From Ignisphaera sp. (GTDB lineage Archaea; Thermoproteota; Thermoprotei_A; Sulfolobales; Ignisphaeraceae): DNA of 64,000 nucleotides. The DNA lies in the NCBI GenBank assembly GCA_038831005.1, contig JAWBKZ010000005.1, positions 88,146 through 152,145 on the forward strand. The letters run 5' to 3'. Below are positions 19,341 to 28,771 of this stretch, one piece after another (the stretch's first letter is position 1; every line of letters begins with the position of its first letter). The translations under genes and the position numbers were made by a program. Below the pieces are notes generated by a model. The model did not search any database. It was given only the letters and a program-made list of their open reading frames with translations, and was not told the origin of the DNA.

Positions 19341-21506
19341 TTACTTCTTTTTAATGAACCAACCTATAGCTAAACCAACAATAAGCAACACTATACCTAC
19401 TACTATGGTCATTGTCCAATCAGTAACAGTTACTTCTGTTGTAGTTGTAGTTGTTGCAACAGTTGTTCTCACCTCCGTCTTTGTAGATACTGCTGTTGAT
19501 GTTACGGTTACTGCAGCTTGTGTAACAGTAGATACTGCTGTTGATGTTACGGTTACTGCAGCTTGTGTAATTGTGGTTGGGACTGTAATTGTGGTTGGGA
19601 CTGTAATTGTGGTTGGGACTGTAATTGTGGTTGGGACTGCAGCTCCTGCAGCTTTCTGTAGCTCATCAAAGAATACAGATGCTGATATTCTATTGCGTGG
19701 CTTTAGGAACTCTGGAACAGTATCTACATCAGCTGTTCCTGGCTGAATCTCTTTAGATGATTTAATCTGGAAGAGAACGAATAGGAATCCTGGATCCCAA
19801 TTTGTGGCATAGAATGCTCCGTACTTGTTTATTCTGTCTATGTTTGGCCAGCCAACCCAGTATTGTTCAGAATACTGGTACCAGTGAGGATCTTGACCAA
19901 ATATAAGGAACGGTAGATCTCTAAGCCATATCTCTTGCAGTAATCTATAGAGATATGATCTTCTGCTTTCATCCCATGTTCTACCAACTTCGTCTAGCAA
20001 CCAATCGGCCACAGGGTTCTTGTACCTGGATATAGGTCCTCCCCATGGATTTGTTGGTAACCTTGAGTCCATAGCTACATCAAAGTTTATCCATGGTGAA
20101 GCTGCACCCATTCTCGTGCTATGCAACCACCATGTGGCTTCATAATCTCCTTTACTAATACTGTCCCATACCACGCTAAAGTCTTTCTGATCAACTATAA
20201 CATCTATTCCCAACTCTTTTCTCCATATCTCTGCAAATACTGTCGCTGAACCTATTACTGGTACCCAACCTGCTGGAACTATTACCGAGAATCTAAATGG
20301 TTTTCCATCAGGTAACTCTCTGATTCCATCACCATTTCTATCAATTATACCAGCTTCATCAAGCAACTTTCTGGCATTCTCTATTGTAGCTTCTCCCAAG
20401 AAGTTCTCTATAAGATCTTTAGCCAAGTATTTTTCTGTTCTTTCGAGAAGAGGTATTATAGGAACAGGATATACTCTTGCAGGAATGAGGTAGCCTGAGA
20501 AAGCAGCTTCAGAAGCTTTTTTAAGTGCTTCCATGTTGTTTGCAAGCATGACATAGTATAGAGCTTTTCTAACTCTTATGTCATTAAATGGATATTTTTC
20601 TAGATTGAATGCAAAGAATACAACGCTACCTCCGAACATACAAGGTGGACAGTTCTTGTTATCGAATGTTCCTTTTGTTGGATCTGAATTGATTATCTCC
20701 CATAATCTGTCAACGAAGTGGGACATGTGGTCTCTGTTTCCTTGTATCCATTCAAGTCTTACTTGTTCATCGCTCTTAGGTGATATGTGCATTACATATT
20801 TAGGTGCAGGTAACCCGAAGTATTTCTTGCCCCACCAATTGTCAATTCTTTCATAGACCCAGGTATCTCCAGCCCAGTAAACAGGTCTATACGGACCTCC
20901 TACAACAATTTTATCGAATTCTGTATCCATGAACTCTGTAGCTATTTTACAGCCCATTTCATTGTATAGTTTCTCCCATCTATGCTTAGGTAGAATAAGC
21001 CATGTAAGTACATCTACTATTCTGTAGTAGTTAACGTTGGTTTTATTTATATGGAATCTGACTGTCTGTGGATTAACTGCTTCTACAGCTGATATATAGT
21101 TCCATATATAGCTTCCGGCTGTTGAACATAACCTGTTCACCTCAAATGACCATACAACATCATCAGCAGTAATGGATTTTTCATCAGACCAGTAAGCATC
21201 TGTCTTTAGAGTAATTTCTAATGTGTATTGATCTACCCATCTAAAGCTTGTAGCCAGATAAGGCACAAAGTCGTCAGAGTAAGGTCCATAGACAAATGGT
21301 CGAGGATACATCAGTATGTCTGTACCCCAGGCGTATCTTCCAGAGACTAATGGATTGAAACCTCCAGGGGTTCCCCATTGTTGTGATATTATTGCTGTTT
21401 GATCTCGTGGAAATTCTTGTGCATAAACTGTGGATGAGATTACAGGTAATATTAGTGCTAATGTTAGTATTAGAGCTAATGATACCATAAATATTTTATT
21501 TTTCAT
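19341..21506 (-). CDS. ABC transporter solute-binding protein, family 5 (Dpp/Opp-type), membrane anchored
   Basis: Extracellular substrate receptor of the importer encoded just upstream. An N-terminal signal peptide (MKNKIFMVSLALILTLALI onward, cleavage probably after STVYA at about 29) is followed by a family 5 body, a Val/Thr/Ser-rich spacer with short tandem repeats (about 610-690), a transmembrane helix and a KKK end. This is the usual crenarchaeal receptor design with a C-terminal membrane anchor and an S-layer-spanning Thr-rich stalk. Family 5 receptors in hyperthermophiles often bind oligosaccharides rather than peptides; glycosidase and kinase neighbours favour that here. Length 721 aa. 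Confidence 0.9.
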   Translation of the reverse strand: MKNKIFMVSLALILTLALILPVISSTVYAQEFPRDQTAIISQQWGTPGGFNPLVSGRYAWGTDILMYPRPFVYGPYSDDFVPYLATSFRWVDQYTLEITLKTDAYWSDEKSITADDVVWSFEVNRLCSTAGSYIWNYISAVEAVNPQTVRFHINKTNVNYYRIVDVLTWLILPKHRWEKLYNEMGCKIATEFMDTEFDKIVVGGPYRPVYWAGDTWVYERIDNWWGKKYFGLPAPKYVMHISPKSDEQVRLEWIQGNRDHMSHFVDRLWEIINSDPTKGTFDNKNCPPCMFGGSVVFFAFNLEKYPFNDIRVRKALYYVMLANNMEALKKASEAAFSGYLIPARVYPVPIIPLLERTEKYLAKDLIENFLGEATIENARKLLDEAGIIDRNGDGIRELPDGKPFRFSVIVPAGWVPVIGSATVFAEIWRKELGIDVIVDQKDFSVVWDSISKGDYEATWWLHSTRMGAASPWINFDVAMDSRLPTNPWGGPISRYKNPVADWLLDEVGRTWDESRRSYLYRLLQEIWLRDLPFLIFGQDPHWYQYSEQYWVGWPNIDRINKYGAFYATNWDPGFLFVLFQIKSSKEIQPGTADVDTVPEFLKPRNRISASVFFDELQKAAGAAVPTTITVPTTITVPTTITVPTTITQAAVTVTSTAVSTVTQAAVTVTSTAVSTKTEVRTTVATTTTTTEVTVTDWTMTIVVGIVLLIVGLAIGWFIKKK
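19483..19640. repeat. In-gene tandem repeats encoding the Thr-rich stalk
   Basis: A 43-bp unit at 19483-19525 recurs exactly at 19528-19570 (45-bp period, a 15-residue unit QAAVTVTSTAVSTVT). Next to it, an 18-bp unit TTGTGGTTGGGACTGTAA is repeated four times, the last partial (19571-19640), encoding VPTTIT four times. Both keep frame, as expected for a length-variable stalk. Confidence 0.95.
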
Positions 21507-21591
21507 GTTTACACCCTACTCTAGGATAACTATATTGTTATGGGTTCTCTTTAAAAATATTGATGAAAGTGTATAAGGATGTAGAAGTGGT

Positions 21592-22398
21592 TCATAACTG
21601 TTTGAACCATGAGGTATAGAGTTTTGGTACTGAGTTTAGTAGGTTTTGTGTGTATTCATGTTTTGGATTGTTGAGGATTTCCTCTGGAGTTCCTTCTTCG
21701 ATTATTTTACCCTTATACATGACCAATATTCTATCACTTACATATGTGGCTAGTCCTAGATCGTGTGTTATAAACATTATTGATATTTTCAATTCTTCTC
21801 TAAGTCTCGTGAATAGATTTAGTATACTGAGTCTTAGCGTGGCATCTATCATACTTGTAGGCTCGTCAGCTATTACCAGCTTTGGTTTTATTAGGAATAT
21901 TCTGGCTATCAGTATCCTTTGCCTCATACCTCCAGAGAGCTCAAAAGGTCTTCGTTCGAGAACTTCTTCTGGTATAAGTCCAACTGATTGTAGAGCTTCT
22001 CTAACTAAGTTCATTTTTGTTTCATTATCATAGTTATGCTCAAATAGGTTAAAAACTCTTAAGAGATCGTCTCTGATTCTATGTGTTGGATTAAATGATG
22101 AGAAAGGATCCTGAAAAACCCCATTAACATTTCTCCAATACCACTTAAGATCGTTTTTCGATTTAAGATCGTGCCATATATCTTTACCCATAAAGACTAT
22201 GGAACCTGATGTAGGTTTCAACAATCTTAGAATAATTCTTGCTGTTGTTGTTTTACCCGAACCACTTTCGCCCACAAGAGATATGATTTCGCCTTCCTTT
22301 ACATCAAGACTCACATTGTCGACAGCCAGGATCATCTTGTGTGTAATCAAACCTGATCTATAGGTTTTTGTTAAGTTTTTAACATTGAGTAGAGTCAT
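21592..22398 (-). CDS. Oligosaccharide/oligopeptide ABC importer ATPase (DppF/OppF-like)
   Basis: 268 aa nucleotide-binding subunit. Walker A is GESGSGKTT, the ABC signature is LSGGMRQRI and Walker B is LVIADEPTS; the D-loop reads MID instead of the usual ALD. The C-terminal oligopeptide/dipeptide-type tail is shorter than in DppD. It is fourth of five genes dppB-C-D-F-A in one operon, 10 bp after the DppD-like gene and 85 bp before the receptor gene. Confidence 0.92.
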   Translation of the reverse strand: MTLLNVKNLTKTYRSGLITHKMILAVDNVSLDVKEGEIISLVGESGSGKTTTARIILRLLKPTSGSIVFMGKDIWHDLKSKNDLKWYWRNVNGVFQDPFSSFNPTHRIRDDLLRVFNLFEHNYDNETKMNLVREALQSVGLIPEEVLERRPFELSGGMRQRILIARIFLIKPKLVIADEPTSMIDATLRLSILNLFTRLREELKISIMFITHDLGLATYVSDRILVMYKGKIIEEGTPEEILNNPKHEYTQNLLNSVPKLYTSWFKQL

Positions 22399-22408
22399 AT
22401 GTGTTACC

Positions 22409-23401
22409 TCATCTCTTTAGATATAACCAACATGCAACATAACTATTTTGTCCTAGTTTTTCAAGTTTTGGCTCTTCTCTTCTACATGTATCCATAGCGA
22501 ATGGGCATCTTGGATGAAATCTACAGCCAGGTGGAGGATTTATTAGGCTCGGAGGTTCACCGGCTAACGCTAGTGATAGTACTTTTTTCACTCTTTCTAC
22601 TATCTGTGTTTCTGGTGTGAGTATCGAGAACATAAGTGCTTTAGAGTATGGATGTAATGGATTATGTATGATTTCTTCTGTTGGACCATCTTCAACTATC
22701 TTACCTGCATACATAACTACGATCCTATCGGCAATTTGTCTCACAGTGGCTATGTCATGTGATATGAATAGGATGCTTTTTACCAACCCTCTCACAAAAA
22801 TACTGTGTATTGTGGAGAGCACTATTTTTTGTGTTGATACGTCCAATGCTGATGTTGGTTCATCAGCCATCAGTAGCGATGGATTAAGCAGTGTTGCTAA
22901 TGCTATCAGTATTCTCTGCCTCATACCGCCCGAAAGTTCGAAGGGATACATATTCAGACTTTCTACTGGTAAGTTTAGCTCCTTTAGTCTTTTTTCTGCT
23001 AGTTCTGTTATCTTCTCTGAATCGATATCGGTTTTCTCCGATAATACGTCAACTATAAAGTTCTTTATCTTGACCGTAGGTACTAGAGCGTTCATAGCTG
23101 ATTGTGGTATTATAGAAACTTTAACTCCAGCTATTCTTTTTCTAGCTTGATTAAGAGGCATTTCTGTAACATCAATACCATCTATAACTATTTTACCGTC
23201 AATAAGTTTGAGTGGTGGAACTATGTCGAGTGCTAAAGTTTTTGCTAATGTTGATTTACCGCATCCAGATTCACCAACAATACCTACAATGCTTCTCTCG
23301 TTTACTATGAGATCTACATTATCAACAGCTTTTACTGTACCTTTGCGTAGGATGTAGTAAGCTTTTAGCTCTCTAGTTTCTAAAACCACCATCATATTCA
23401 C
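22409..23401 (-). CDS. Oligosaccharide/oligopeptide ABC importer ATPase (DppD/OppD-like)
   Basis: 330 aa nucleotide-binding subunit. Walker A GESGCGKSTL, signature LSGGMRQRI, Walker B LLMADEPTSALD. The C-terminal tail contains PPGCRFHPRCPFAMDTC and a later Cys, the four-cysteine motif of the oligopeptide-transporter ATPase C-terminal domain that can hold an iron-sulfur cluster. Two in-frame methionines (1 and 3-4) compete as start. It is 6 bp after the DppC-like permease gene. Confidence 0.93.
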   Translation of the reverse strand: MNMMVVLETRELKAYYILRKGTVKAVDNVDLIVNERSIVGIVGESGCGKSTLAKTLALDIVPPLKLIDGKIVIDGIDVTEMPLNQARKRIAGVKVSIIPQSAMNALVPTVKIKNFIVDVLSEKTDIDSEKITELAEKRLKELNLPVESLNMYPFELSGGMRQRILIALATLLNPSLLMADEPTSALDVSTQKIVLSTIHSIFVRGLVKSILFISHDIATVRQIADRIVVMYAGKIVEDGPTEEIIHNPLHPYSKALMFSILTPETQIVERVKKVLSLALAGEPPSLINPPPGCRFHPRCPFAMDTCRREEPKLEKLGQNSYVACWLYLKR

Positions 23402-23407
23402 CTAAAT

Positions 23408-24241
23408 TTATACAGAGCCTACTTTTGGTGAAAAGTATTCATCTAACGATATGGCTATCATGTAGAGGGAGAGATATATAGCTATTATTGCTATTGTTGG
23501 TGGTACGAATGTCCACCATATGCCTTGTGTAATGTTTGCATATAGCTGAGCTATATATAGTACAAGTCCTAGGGTGATGTCTTTAGTCATACCTATGCCT
23601 ATTACTGTTAAACCAACTTCAGACATAACAGCAAAAGAGAATACCATTGCGAAAGCTGCCAATACATATGGAGAGATAACCGGTAGAATATCTCTAACAA
23701 TTATGCTGAATCTAGAAGCTCCAGAGAGAACAGCCATATTTATATACTCTGACGAGAGTATGCTCATAGATCTGGATCTGAATCCTCTCGCCCATCCACC
23801 CCATGATGTTATACCTATAACAAATGCTACAAGCCATAGATTCCTTTCTGGTAGATATGCAGCCAAAACCATCATTAGTAGGATAGCTGGTATTATTATG
23901 AAGATTTCTGAAACCGTCAGTATAGCTTTATCCACTAATCCCCCGAATACTGCTGCTATAGTTCCAAGAAATATCGCTAATGCTAAAGCTATACCGGAAG
24001 CTACTGAACCCACCAACAGAGATCCTCTTATACCGTGAAGGAATTGCGCTAAAACGTCTCTTCCTAGAGCATCTGTTCCCAATGGATATTTTGTTGATGG
24101 TGGTAGATATCTTCTATCGACCATTCTGCCGGGATCAACTTTATAGAAAATTGGACCTATGAGTCCTGTAAGAACTATGGCAGCGAATATCGCGATACCT
24201 ATGACAAACTTTTTTATCCTTAGTATACCGGGTATCTTCAA
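23408..24241 (-). CDS. ABC importer permease (DppC/OppC-like)
   Basis: 277 aa membrane protein with about six helices. The N-terminal DPGRMVDRRYLPPSTKYPLG followed by TDALGRDVL is typical of DppC, and AVLSGASRFSIIVRDILP is the EAA-loop that docks on the ATPase. It starts 2 bp after the DppB gene, so the two permeases are translationally linked. Confidence 0.92.
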   Translation of the reverse strand: MKIPGILRIKKFVIGIAIFAAIVLTGLIGPIFYKVDPGRMVDRRYLPPSTKYPLGTDALGRDVLAQFLHGIRGSLLVGSVASGIALALAIFLGTIAAVFGGLVDKAILTVSEIFIIIPAILLMMVLAAYLPERNLWLVAFVIGITSWGGWARGFRSRSMSILSSEYINMAVLSGASRFSIIVRDILPVISPYVLAAFAMVFSFAVMSEVGLTVIGIGMTKDITLGLVLYIAQLYANITQGIWWTFVPPTIAIIAIYLSLYMIAISLDEYFSPKVGSV

Positions 24242-24243
24242 CT

Positions 24244-25275
24244 TTATGCACCTACATATGCATATCTAACTCGTGGATCGATAACAGCAAACATGATCTC
24301 TGATATAAAGTTGGCTAGTATTATTGTCCCTATCAGTATTACGAAGAAGCCCTGTATCAACATATAGTCTGTAGACTGTAGTGCTCTCCAGAGAGCTGTG
24401 CCTATACCAGGGTAATTGAACACTATTTCAGTTATAACTGAACCGGCCACGCTCCATCCTAAAACTATTGCTAAACCAACTATTTGTGGTAGAGCTGAGC
24501 ACTTAAAGAGGTATCTCATGGTCTTTTTTTGCGAAAGTGCTAGAACTCTGACGTAGTCCATGTAATCTGTTGTCAATTCTTGTAAAGCAATATTCCTCAT
24601 ACTTAGTCCCCATCCACCTAAAGATGTTAGGAATATTGATGTGAATGGTAGTATGTAGTGTCTTAGGTAGTCTAGAACAAATGTTGCAGATAGGCTAGGT
24701 CCTAAAGTTGGAGACCATCCACCTCCAGTAGGTAGAATTTTGAGATATACACCAAAAATTAGCAATAGATACATGGCGAATATGTATGGAGGTGTACCTT
24801 GAAGAACTGCAAGTAATGGTAGAACGATTTTATCGGTAAGTTTTCCTCTGTTTATAGCTGCTACAACCCCTATGGTGTTTCCTACGATCCATGAAGCTAT
24901 TATTGCAGGTATAAGTAGAGCTAAAGTCCATGGAAGGTATCGTATAATAATATCGTTAACGGTATTTGGAAAGAACATTATGGATCTTCCTAAATCTCCT
25001 CTAAAGAGGTCTTGAATAAATCTGAAGTACTGCTCGTGTAGAGGTTTATCGAGCTGGAAGTACTCTAAAAGCATTCTCTCAACTGCTTTAAGTCTTTCAG
25101 GATCGGTTGCACCAGTCTGAACTAGAGAATATATTAGCATGGCTAGTGGGTTTCCTGGGATAAGACGTGGCAATAGGAATATCAATGTCATTGCTACAAA
25201 AAACGTTAGGATCATCATGCTAACTCTCTTTATCATAAAAACTATGAATGGATTTAGTTTAGTCACAATATACAC
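24244..25275 (-). CDS. ABC importer permease (DppB/OppB-like)
   Basis: 343 aa membrane protein, first gene of the importer operon. PRLIPGNPLAMLIYS near the N-terminus, LDKPLHEQYFRFIQDLFRGD and the EAA-type loop YVRVLALSQKKTMRYLFK identify DppB. The frame opens with GTG at 25275; a second in-frame GTG at 25266 has GGTGT five bases upstream and may be the true start. It is divergent from rhamnulokinase across 221 bp, a likely shared control region. Confidence 0.92.
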   Translation of the reverse strand: MYIVTKLNPFIVFMIKRVSMMILTFFVAMTLIFLLPRLIPGNPLAMLIYSLVQTGATDPERLKAVERMLLEYFQLDKPLHEQYFRFIQDLFRGDLGRSIMFFPNTVNDIIIRYLPWTLALLIPAIIASWIVGNTIGVVAAINRGKLTDKIVLPLLAVLQGTPPYIFAMYLLLIFGVYLKILPTGGGWSPTLGPSLSATFVLDYLRHYILPFTSIFLTSLGGWGLSMRNIALQELTTDYMDYVRVLALSQKKTMRYLFKCSALPQIVGLAIVLGWSVAGSVITEIVFNYPGIGTALWRALQSTDYMLIQGFFVILIGTIILANFISEIMFAVIDPRVRYAYVGA

Positions 25276-25465
25276 CTATTGATACAGCCTTGTATTCTCG
25301 GTTTTAAACCTTTATTAAAGTTATAGTTATACCAATTATTACTAACCTAAGTTACCAAGAATAACACTCACTGTCTGCCATGATACCAGCGAGGCGTATG
25401 TGGATATAGTGCATAGTATAATACATTCACTTAGTACGACTTTAGTGCAACGAACTGATAAGAAG

Positions 25466-25474
25466 GTTTATATT
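25466..25474 (+). promoter_or_regulatory. TATA box of the rhamnulokinase gene, leaderless transcript expected
   Basis: GTTTATATT is centred about 27 bp before the ATG at 25497, and no Shine-Dalgarno sequence precedes the ATG. In crenarchaea that spacing puts transcription start on or next to the start codon. Confidence 0.6.
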
Positions 25475-25496
25475 CAGATCCACAGAAGATAGTATC

Positions 25497-27005
25497 ATGG
25501 GTGTATACCTCGTGAGCGAGATTGTTGCACTAGCTTTCGATTTGGGTGCTAGCAGTTGTAGAGCTATGATTGGGTTTATTAATGAGAAGGAAAAGAAGGT
25601 ACGTGTTGAAGAGCTTTATCGTTGGCCTAACTATATGGTTAGGGTAGGTGAGAGTCTTCATTGGGATGTTCTCAGGATATGGCACGAGATGAAGTATGCG
25701 ATAAAGCTTGCCTATAGAAGGTACGGTAATAGGCTTCTATCTATAGGTGTAGATACTTGGGGAATAGATTATGCTCTTTTAGACGAGAAAGGTGAACTCA
25801 TCGGTAATCCACACACATATAGAGATCCTAGAACTGAGGGTATACTTGAAGAAGTTCTGAAGATAGTTCCAAAAGAGAAGATATATGAGAGAACAGGTAT
25901 ACAGTTCATAAGGATAAATACATTGTTTCAAATATATTCAATGGTTAAGAAAGGTTCTCCACAGCTGAAGATAACCAAAACCTTCCTAATGATACCCGAT
26001 CTATTCAACTACTGGTTAAGCGGTGAAGCCTTTGCAGAATTTACTGAAGCAACAACAACACAGTTTCTCGATCCCAAGGCAAAGAACTGGGCATATGATA
26101 TACTTGAGGCATTGGGAATACCTACACGTATATTTCCTCCAGTTATCGAGCCAACCACAAAATTAGGTAAAATATCTCCAAAACTCGTCTCGGAACTTGA
26201 TGTACCAAAAGATATAGAGATAATTGCGCCAGCAACCCATGATACTGCTTCAGCAATAGCAGCAGGACCTATGGTTAATGAGAGTGCTGGTTATGTGAGT
26301 TCTGGTACATGGTCTCTAGTAGGTGTAGAGCTTCCAGAACCTCTAATAAACAGGAAAGCTATGGAGTACAACTTTACTAATGAGGGAGGGGCGTTCAATA
26401 CTATAACATTTCTCAGAAACATCCAAGGTATGTGGATAGTTGAGGAAGTTAGAAGAGTACTAAGTGAGCAAGGTCAGCAACTCTCTTATCCAGAGATACT
26501 CAAGATGGCTCTAGAAGCAAAACCATTTAAGGCATTCATAGATCCTGATGATGATAGGTTTGTAGCACCATTGAACATGGTTGACGCTATAATGCAGTAC
26601 CTCGAGGAAACAAAACAAGAAAGACCATCAAATATTGGTGAACTCTTCAGAATAGTATTCGAAAGTCTTGCTCTAAAATATAGACTTGTTTTTGAACAAG
26701 CAGAAGATCTTATAGGTAGAAAACTAACACATATAAACATATTTGGAGGAGGTTCTAGAAACTGGCTACTTAACCAACTTACCGCTGACTTCACTAACAA
26801 AAAAGTGTATGCAGGTCCTGAAGAAGCTACATCGATAGGTAATGTACTTCTACAAGTAGCAGGCTTAGGTATAATAAAGTCTTTGAGAGAATTAAGAGAA
26901 TATGTTCAGAATTCATATCAGATCAGTGTATATGAACCTAATCACAGTAAAGAACATGATGAGGCATACACAAGATTTCTTGAACTACTTTACGGTAAGG
27001 CTTAA
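25497..27005 (+). CDS. rhaB: Rhamnulokinase (FGGY family)
   Basis: Phosphorylates L-rhamnulose (C1) in L-rhamnose breakdown. AFDLGASSCRAMIG at about residues 13-26, IGVDTWGIDYALLD, the PATHDTASA catalytic Asp region, YVSSGTWSLVGVELP and INIFGGGSRNWLLNQLTA are all diagnostic of RhaB within the FGGY kinases. 502 aa is slightly longer than bacterial RhaB. The promoter looks leaderless. Divergent from the ABC importer, hinting at rhamnose-containing oligosaccharides as cargo. A rhamnulose-1-phosphate aldolase is not visible in the window, so the pathway is incomplete here. Confidence 0.88.
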   Translation: MGVYLVSEIVALAFDLGASSCRAMIGFINEKEKKVRVEELYRWPNYMVRVGESLHWDVLRIWHEMKYAIKLAYRRYGNRLLSIGVDTWGIDYALLDEKGELIGNPHTYRDPRTEGILEEVLKIVPKEKIYERTGIQFIRINTLFQIYSMVKKGSPQLKITKTFLMIPDLFNYWLSGEAFAEFTEATTTQFLDPKAKNWAYDILEALGIPTRIFPPVIEPTTKLGKISPKLVSELDVPKDIEIIAPATHDTASAIAAGPMVNESAGYVSSGTWSLVGVELPEPLINRKAMEYNFTNEGGAFNTITFLRNIQGMWIVEEVRRVLSEQGQQLSYPEILKMALEAKPFKAFIDPDDDRFVAPLNMVDAIMQYLEETKQERPSNIGELFRIVFESLALKYRLVFEQAEDLIGRKLTHINIFGGGSRNWLLNQLTADFTNKKVYAGPEEATSIGNVLLQVAGLGIIKSLRELREYVQNSYQISVYEPNHSKEHDEAYTRFLELLYGKA

Positions 27006-27357
27006 CTGAATACTAATAATTTAATTTATCTTTTTATTCAACAGTAAATGAAATCGTGAGGAATATCTTGACTTAACACAATCTTTGTAGAAACTTAAAA
27101 TGTTTCCAGAGGATAATTATTCACGAGGTTTCAGTAAGAGTATGATTAGAGTTAAATCTGATGTAGTTACGATCGAAACGTCATCCAAGTAAGGTTTTGA
27201 ATTATGTAAAATGAATATTAAAATAGGAGAGCTTCACGACATCTAGAACTACTAGAAAATTTTATGTATGGAGCATGCTAGCGAATCTTGTTGAGATAAA
27301 TTCATGTATATGGTTATGACATTTTGATCAAGATGTATGATGTTTATGTATGGGGTA
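27006..27357. other. Convergent intergenic region, 352 bp
   Basis: Begins with a T-rich stretch (about 27020-27040) that could end rhaB transcription. The remainder is AT-rich, with stops in all frames and no repeat, RNA or conserved coding sequence that I can recognise. Confidence 0.5.
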
Positions 27358-28317
27358 TCAATATACCTTTAATATTTCATTATTGTTTTGTGAATACTTC
27401 TTTAGAAACTCTTCAACTTCACTACGTGTTGGCATACTTTGAGCACCCATGCGCATAATCTTTAAAGTAGCTGTTGCATTAGCATATTTGGCAGCTTCAA
27501 CTATATCTCTATTTTCATATAGCGATACTGCAAGACCTGCTACAAAGGCGTCGCCAGCTCCAACTGTATCTACTATCTGGGTCTTGAATGCTGGAACAAT
27601 AACTCTTATTGATGGAGTAACTACTGCTGCTCCCATAGATCCAAGTGTAGTAACTACAGCGTTACAGCCATAGTTTAGTAGTTCTTCGCTAGCCTTAAAA
27701 ACATCATCAATGGTAGCTATCTTAATGTTCGTGAGCTGCTGAAGCTCAACTCTATTTGGAACGATTACGTCTATGTAGCTATAGATGCGCTTATCTAAGG
27801 ATCTTGCTGGCGCGGGATTCAATATAGTAGTCATATCCAACTCTTTAGCTATTTCAATTGCTTTATATACTGTTTCTATAGGTATTTCAAGTTGAACTAA
27901 AAGGATTCTAGCTCTATTCCTCAGATCTTCGAGAACACTCTCTACGTAATTTGGTGTAAGAGCGTTATCAGCACCAGATGAAACTATTATCATATTTTCA
28001 CCAGTTTCTTCGTTAAGAATTATAAAAGCTACTCCACTACTACACTCTGCTGTAAAGATATAGTCCACCTTTATGCCATTCTTTGCAAGATTCTCAACGA
28101 GCAGGCGACCTATATAATCATTGCCTACAGCTCCTATCATATATGTCTCAATACCTAGACGAGCACATCCTACAGCTTGGTTAGCACCTTTACCACCCGG
28201 GTATATTATAAAATCGCTACCGATGATTGTTTCATCTGGTTGTGGAAACTTTTTGGTCTTTATATAAAAATCTGCATGTATACTACCAACAACAGCTATA
28301 CACATACTAAGCACCAT
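27358..28317 (-). CDS. rbsK: Ribokinase (PfkB family)
   Basis: Phosphorylates D-ribose to ribose 5-phosphate. The PfkB signatures are complete: YPGGKGANQAVGCARLG near residue 41 and DTVGAGDAFVAGLA near 255 with the catalytic Asp. NPAPARSLD and VPNRVELQQLT are typical of ribokinase rather than fructokinase. A TATA-like TTATATTG at about 28338-28346 on the minus strand puts transcription start at the ATG, so the message should be leaderless. 319 aa, normal. It could feed ribose to PLP synthesis (pdxST) or to nucleotide pools. Confidence 0.87.
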   Translation of the reverse strand: MVLSMCIAVVGSIHADFYIKTKKFPQPDETIIGSDFIIYPGGKGANQAVGCARLGIETYMIGAVGNDYIGRLLVENLAKNGIKVDYIFTAECSSGVAFIILNEETGENMIIVSSGADNALTPNYVESVLEDLRNRARILLVQLEIPIETVYKAIEIAKELDMTTILNPAPARSLDKRIYSYIDVIVPNRVELQQLTNIKIATIDDVFKASEELLNYGCNAVVTTLGSMGAAVVTPSIRVIVPAFKTQIVDTVGAGDAFVAGLAVSLYENRDIVEAAKYANATATLKIMRMGAQSMPTRSEVEEFLKKYSQNNNEILKVY

Positions 28318-28771
28318 GAATTAGTGCTTGAGCGATACAATATAAGGTTTAAGCTCTACTTTTAACTATTATCTGTTCCCTTACGCTAAGTATTGTTAAA
28401 AATGTTACGATATTGCTGATCTTTGATGTAATCTACGTGTATAACATTAGAGCCAGGTTCATAGATTTACAGTATGTCAGAATGTGGCTTTCTGATCTGC
28501 ATAACGTTAGGTGAGAGGACTGAATAATTAGGGTTACCTATACTGTTACTTAATACTTCATTATGTTAACTTATGTACTCAGTAACAAATGAACATCAAT
28601 GATGGTATGAGGGTACAACAATCAACATATAGATGAGAGGTTGAGAGATTTTACCTATACTTCTGTTTGGCACAATCCTTCATTTCTAGCTTAATTCACT
28701 TAACTTTAAGCTCTAGATATGTAATGAAAATTTTTATAGTAAGTGTGGATAGCTAGTCCAGGAGAGAAAAT
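28318..28771. other. Divergent promoter region between ribokinase and reverse gyrase, 454 bp
   Basis: Contains the ribokinase TATA box near 28340 (minus strand) and, at the other end, TTTTTATAG at about 28731-28739 plus the ribosome binding site AGGAGA just before the reverse gyrase ATG. The 350 bp between hold no ORF or RNA I can support. Confidence 0.55.

Noticed and set aside
19354..19746. 130-aa open frame opposite the receptor's Thr-rich stalk.
   Set aside because: Produced by the repetitive stalk sequence read backwards; Val-rich repeat with no family resemblance.
27006..27357. Possible decayed gene between rhaB and ribokinase.
   Set aside because: No frame shows protein-like sequence for more than about 15 codons, unlike the convincing remnants at 40376 and 46539.
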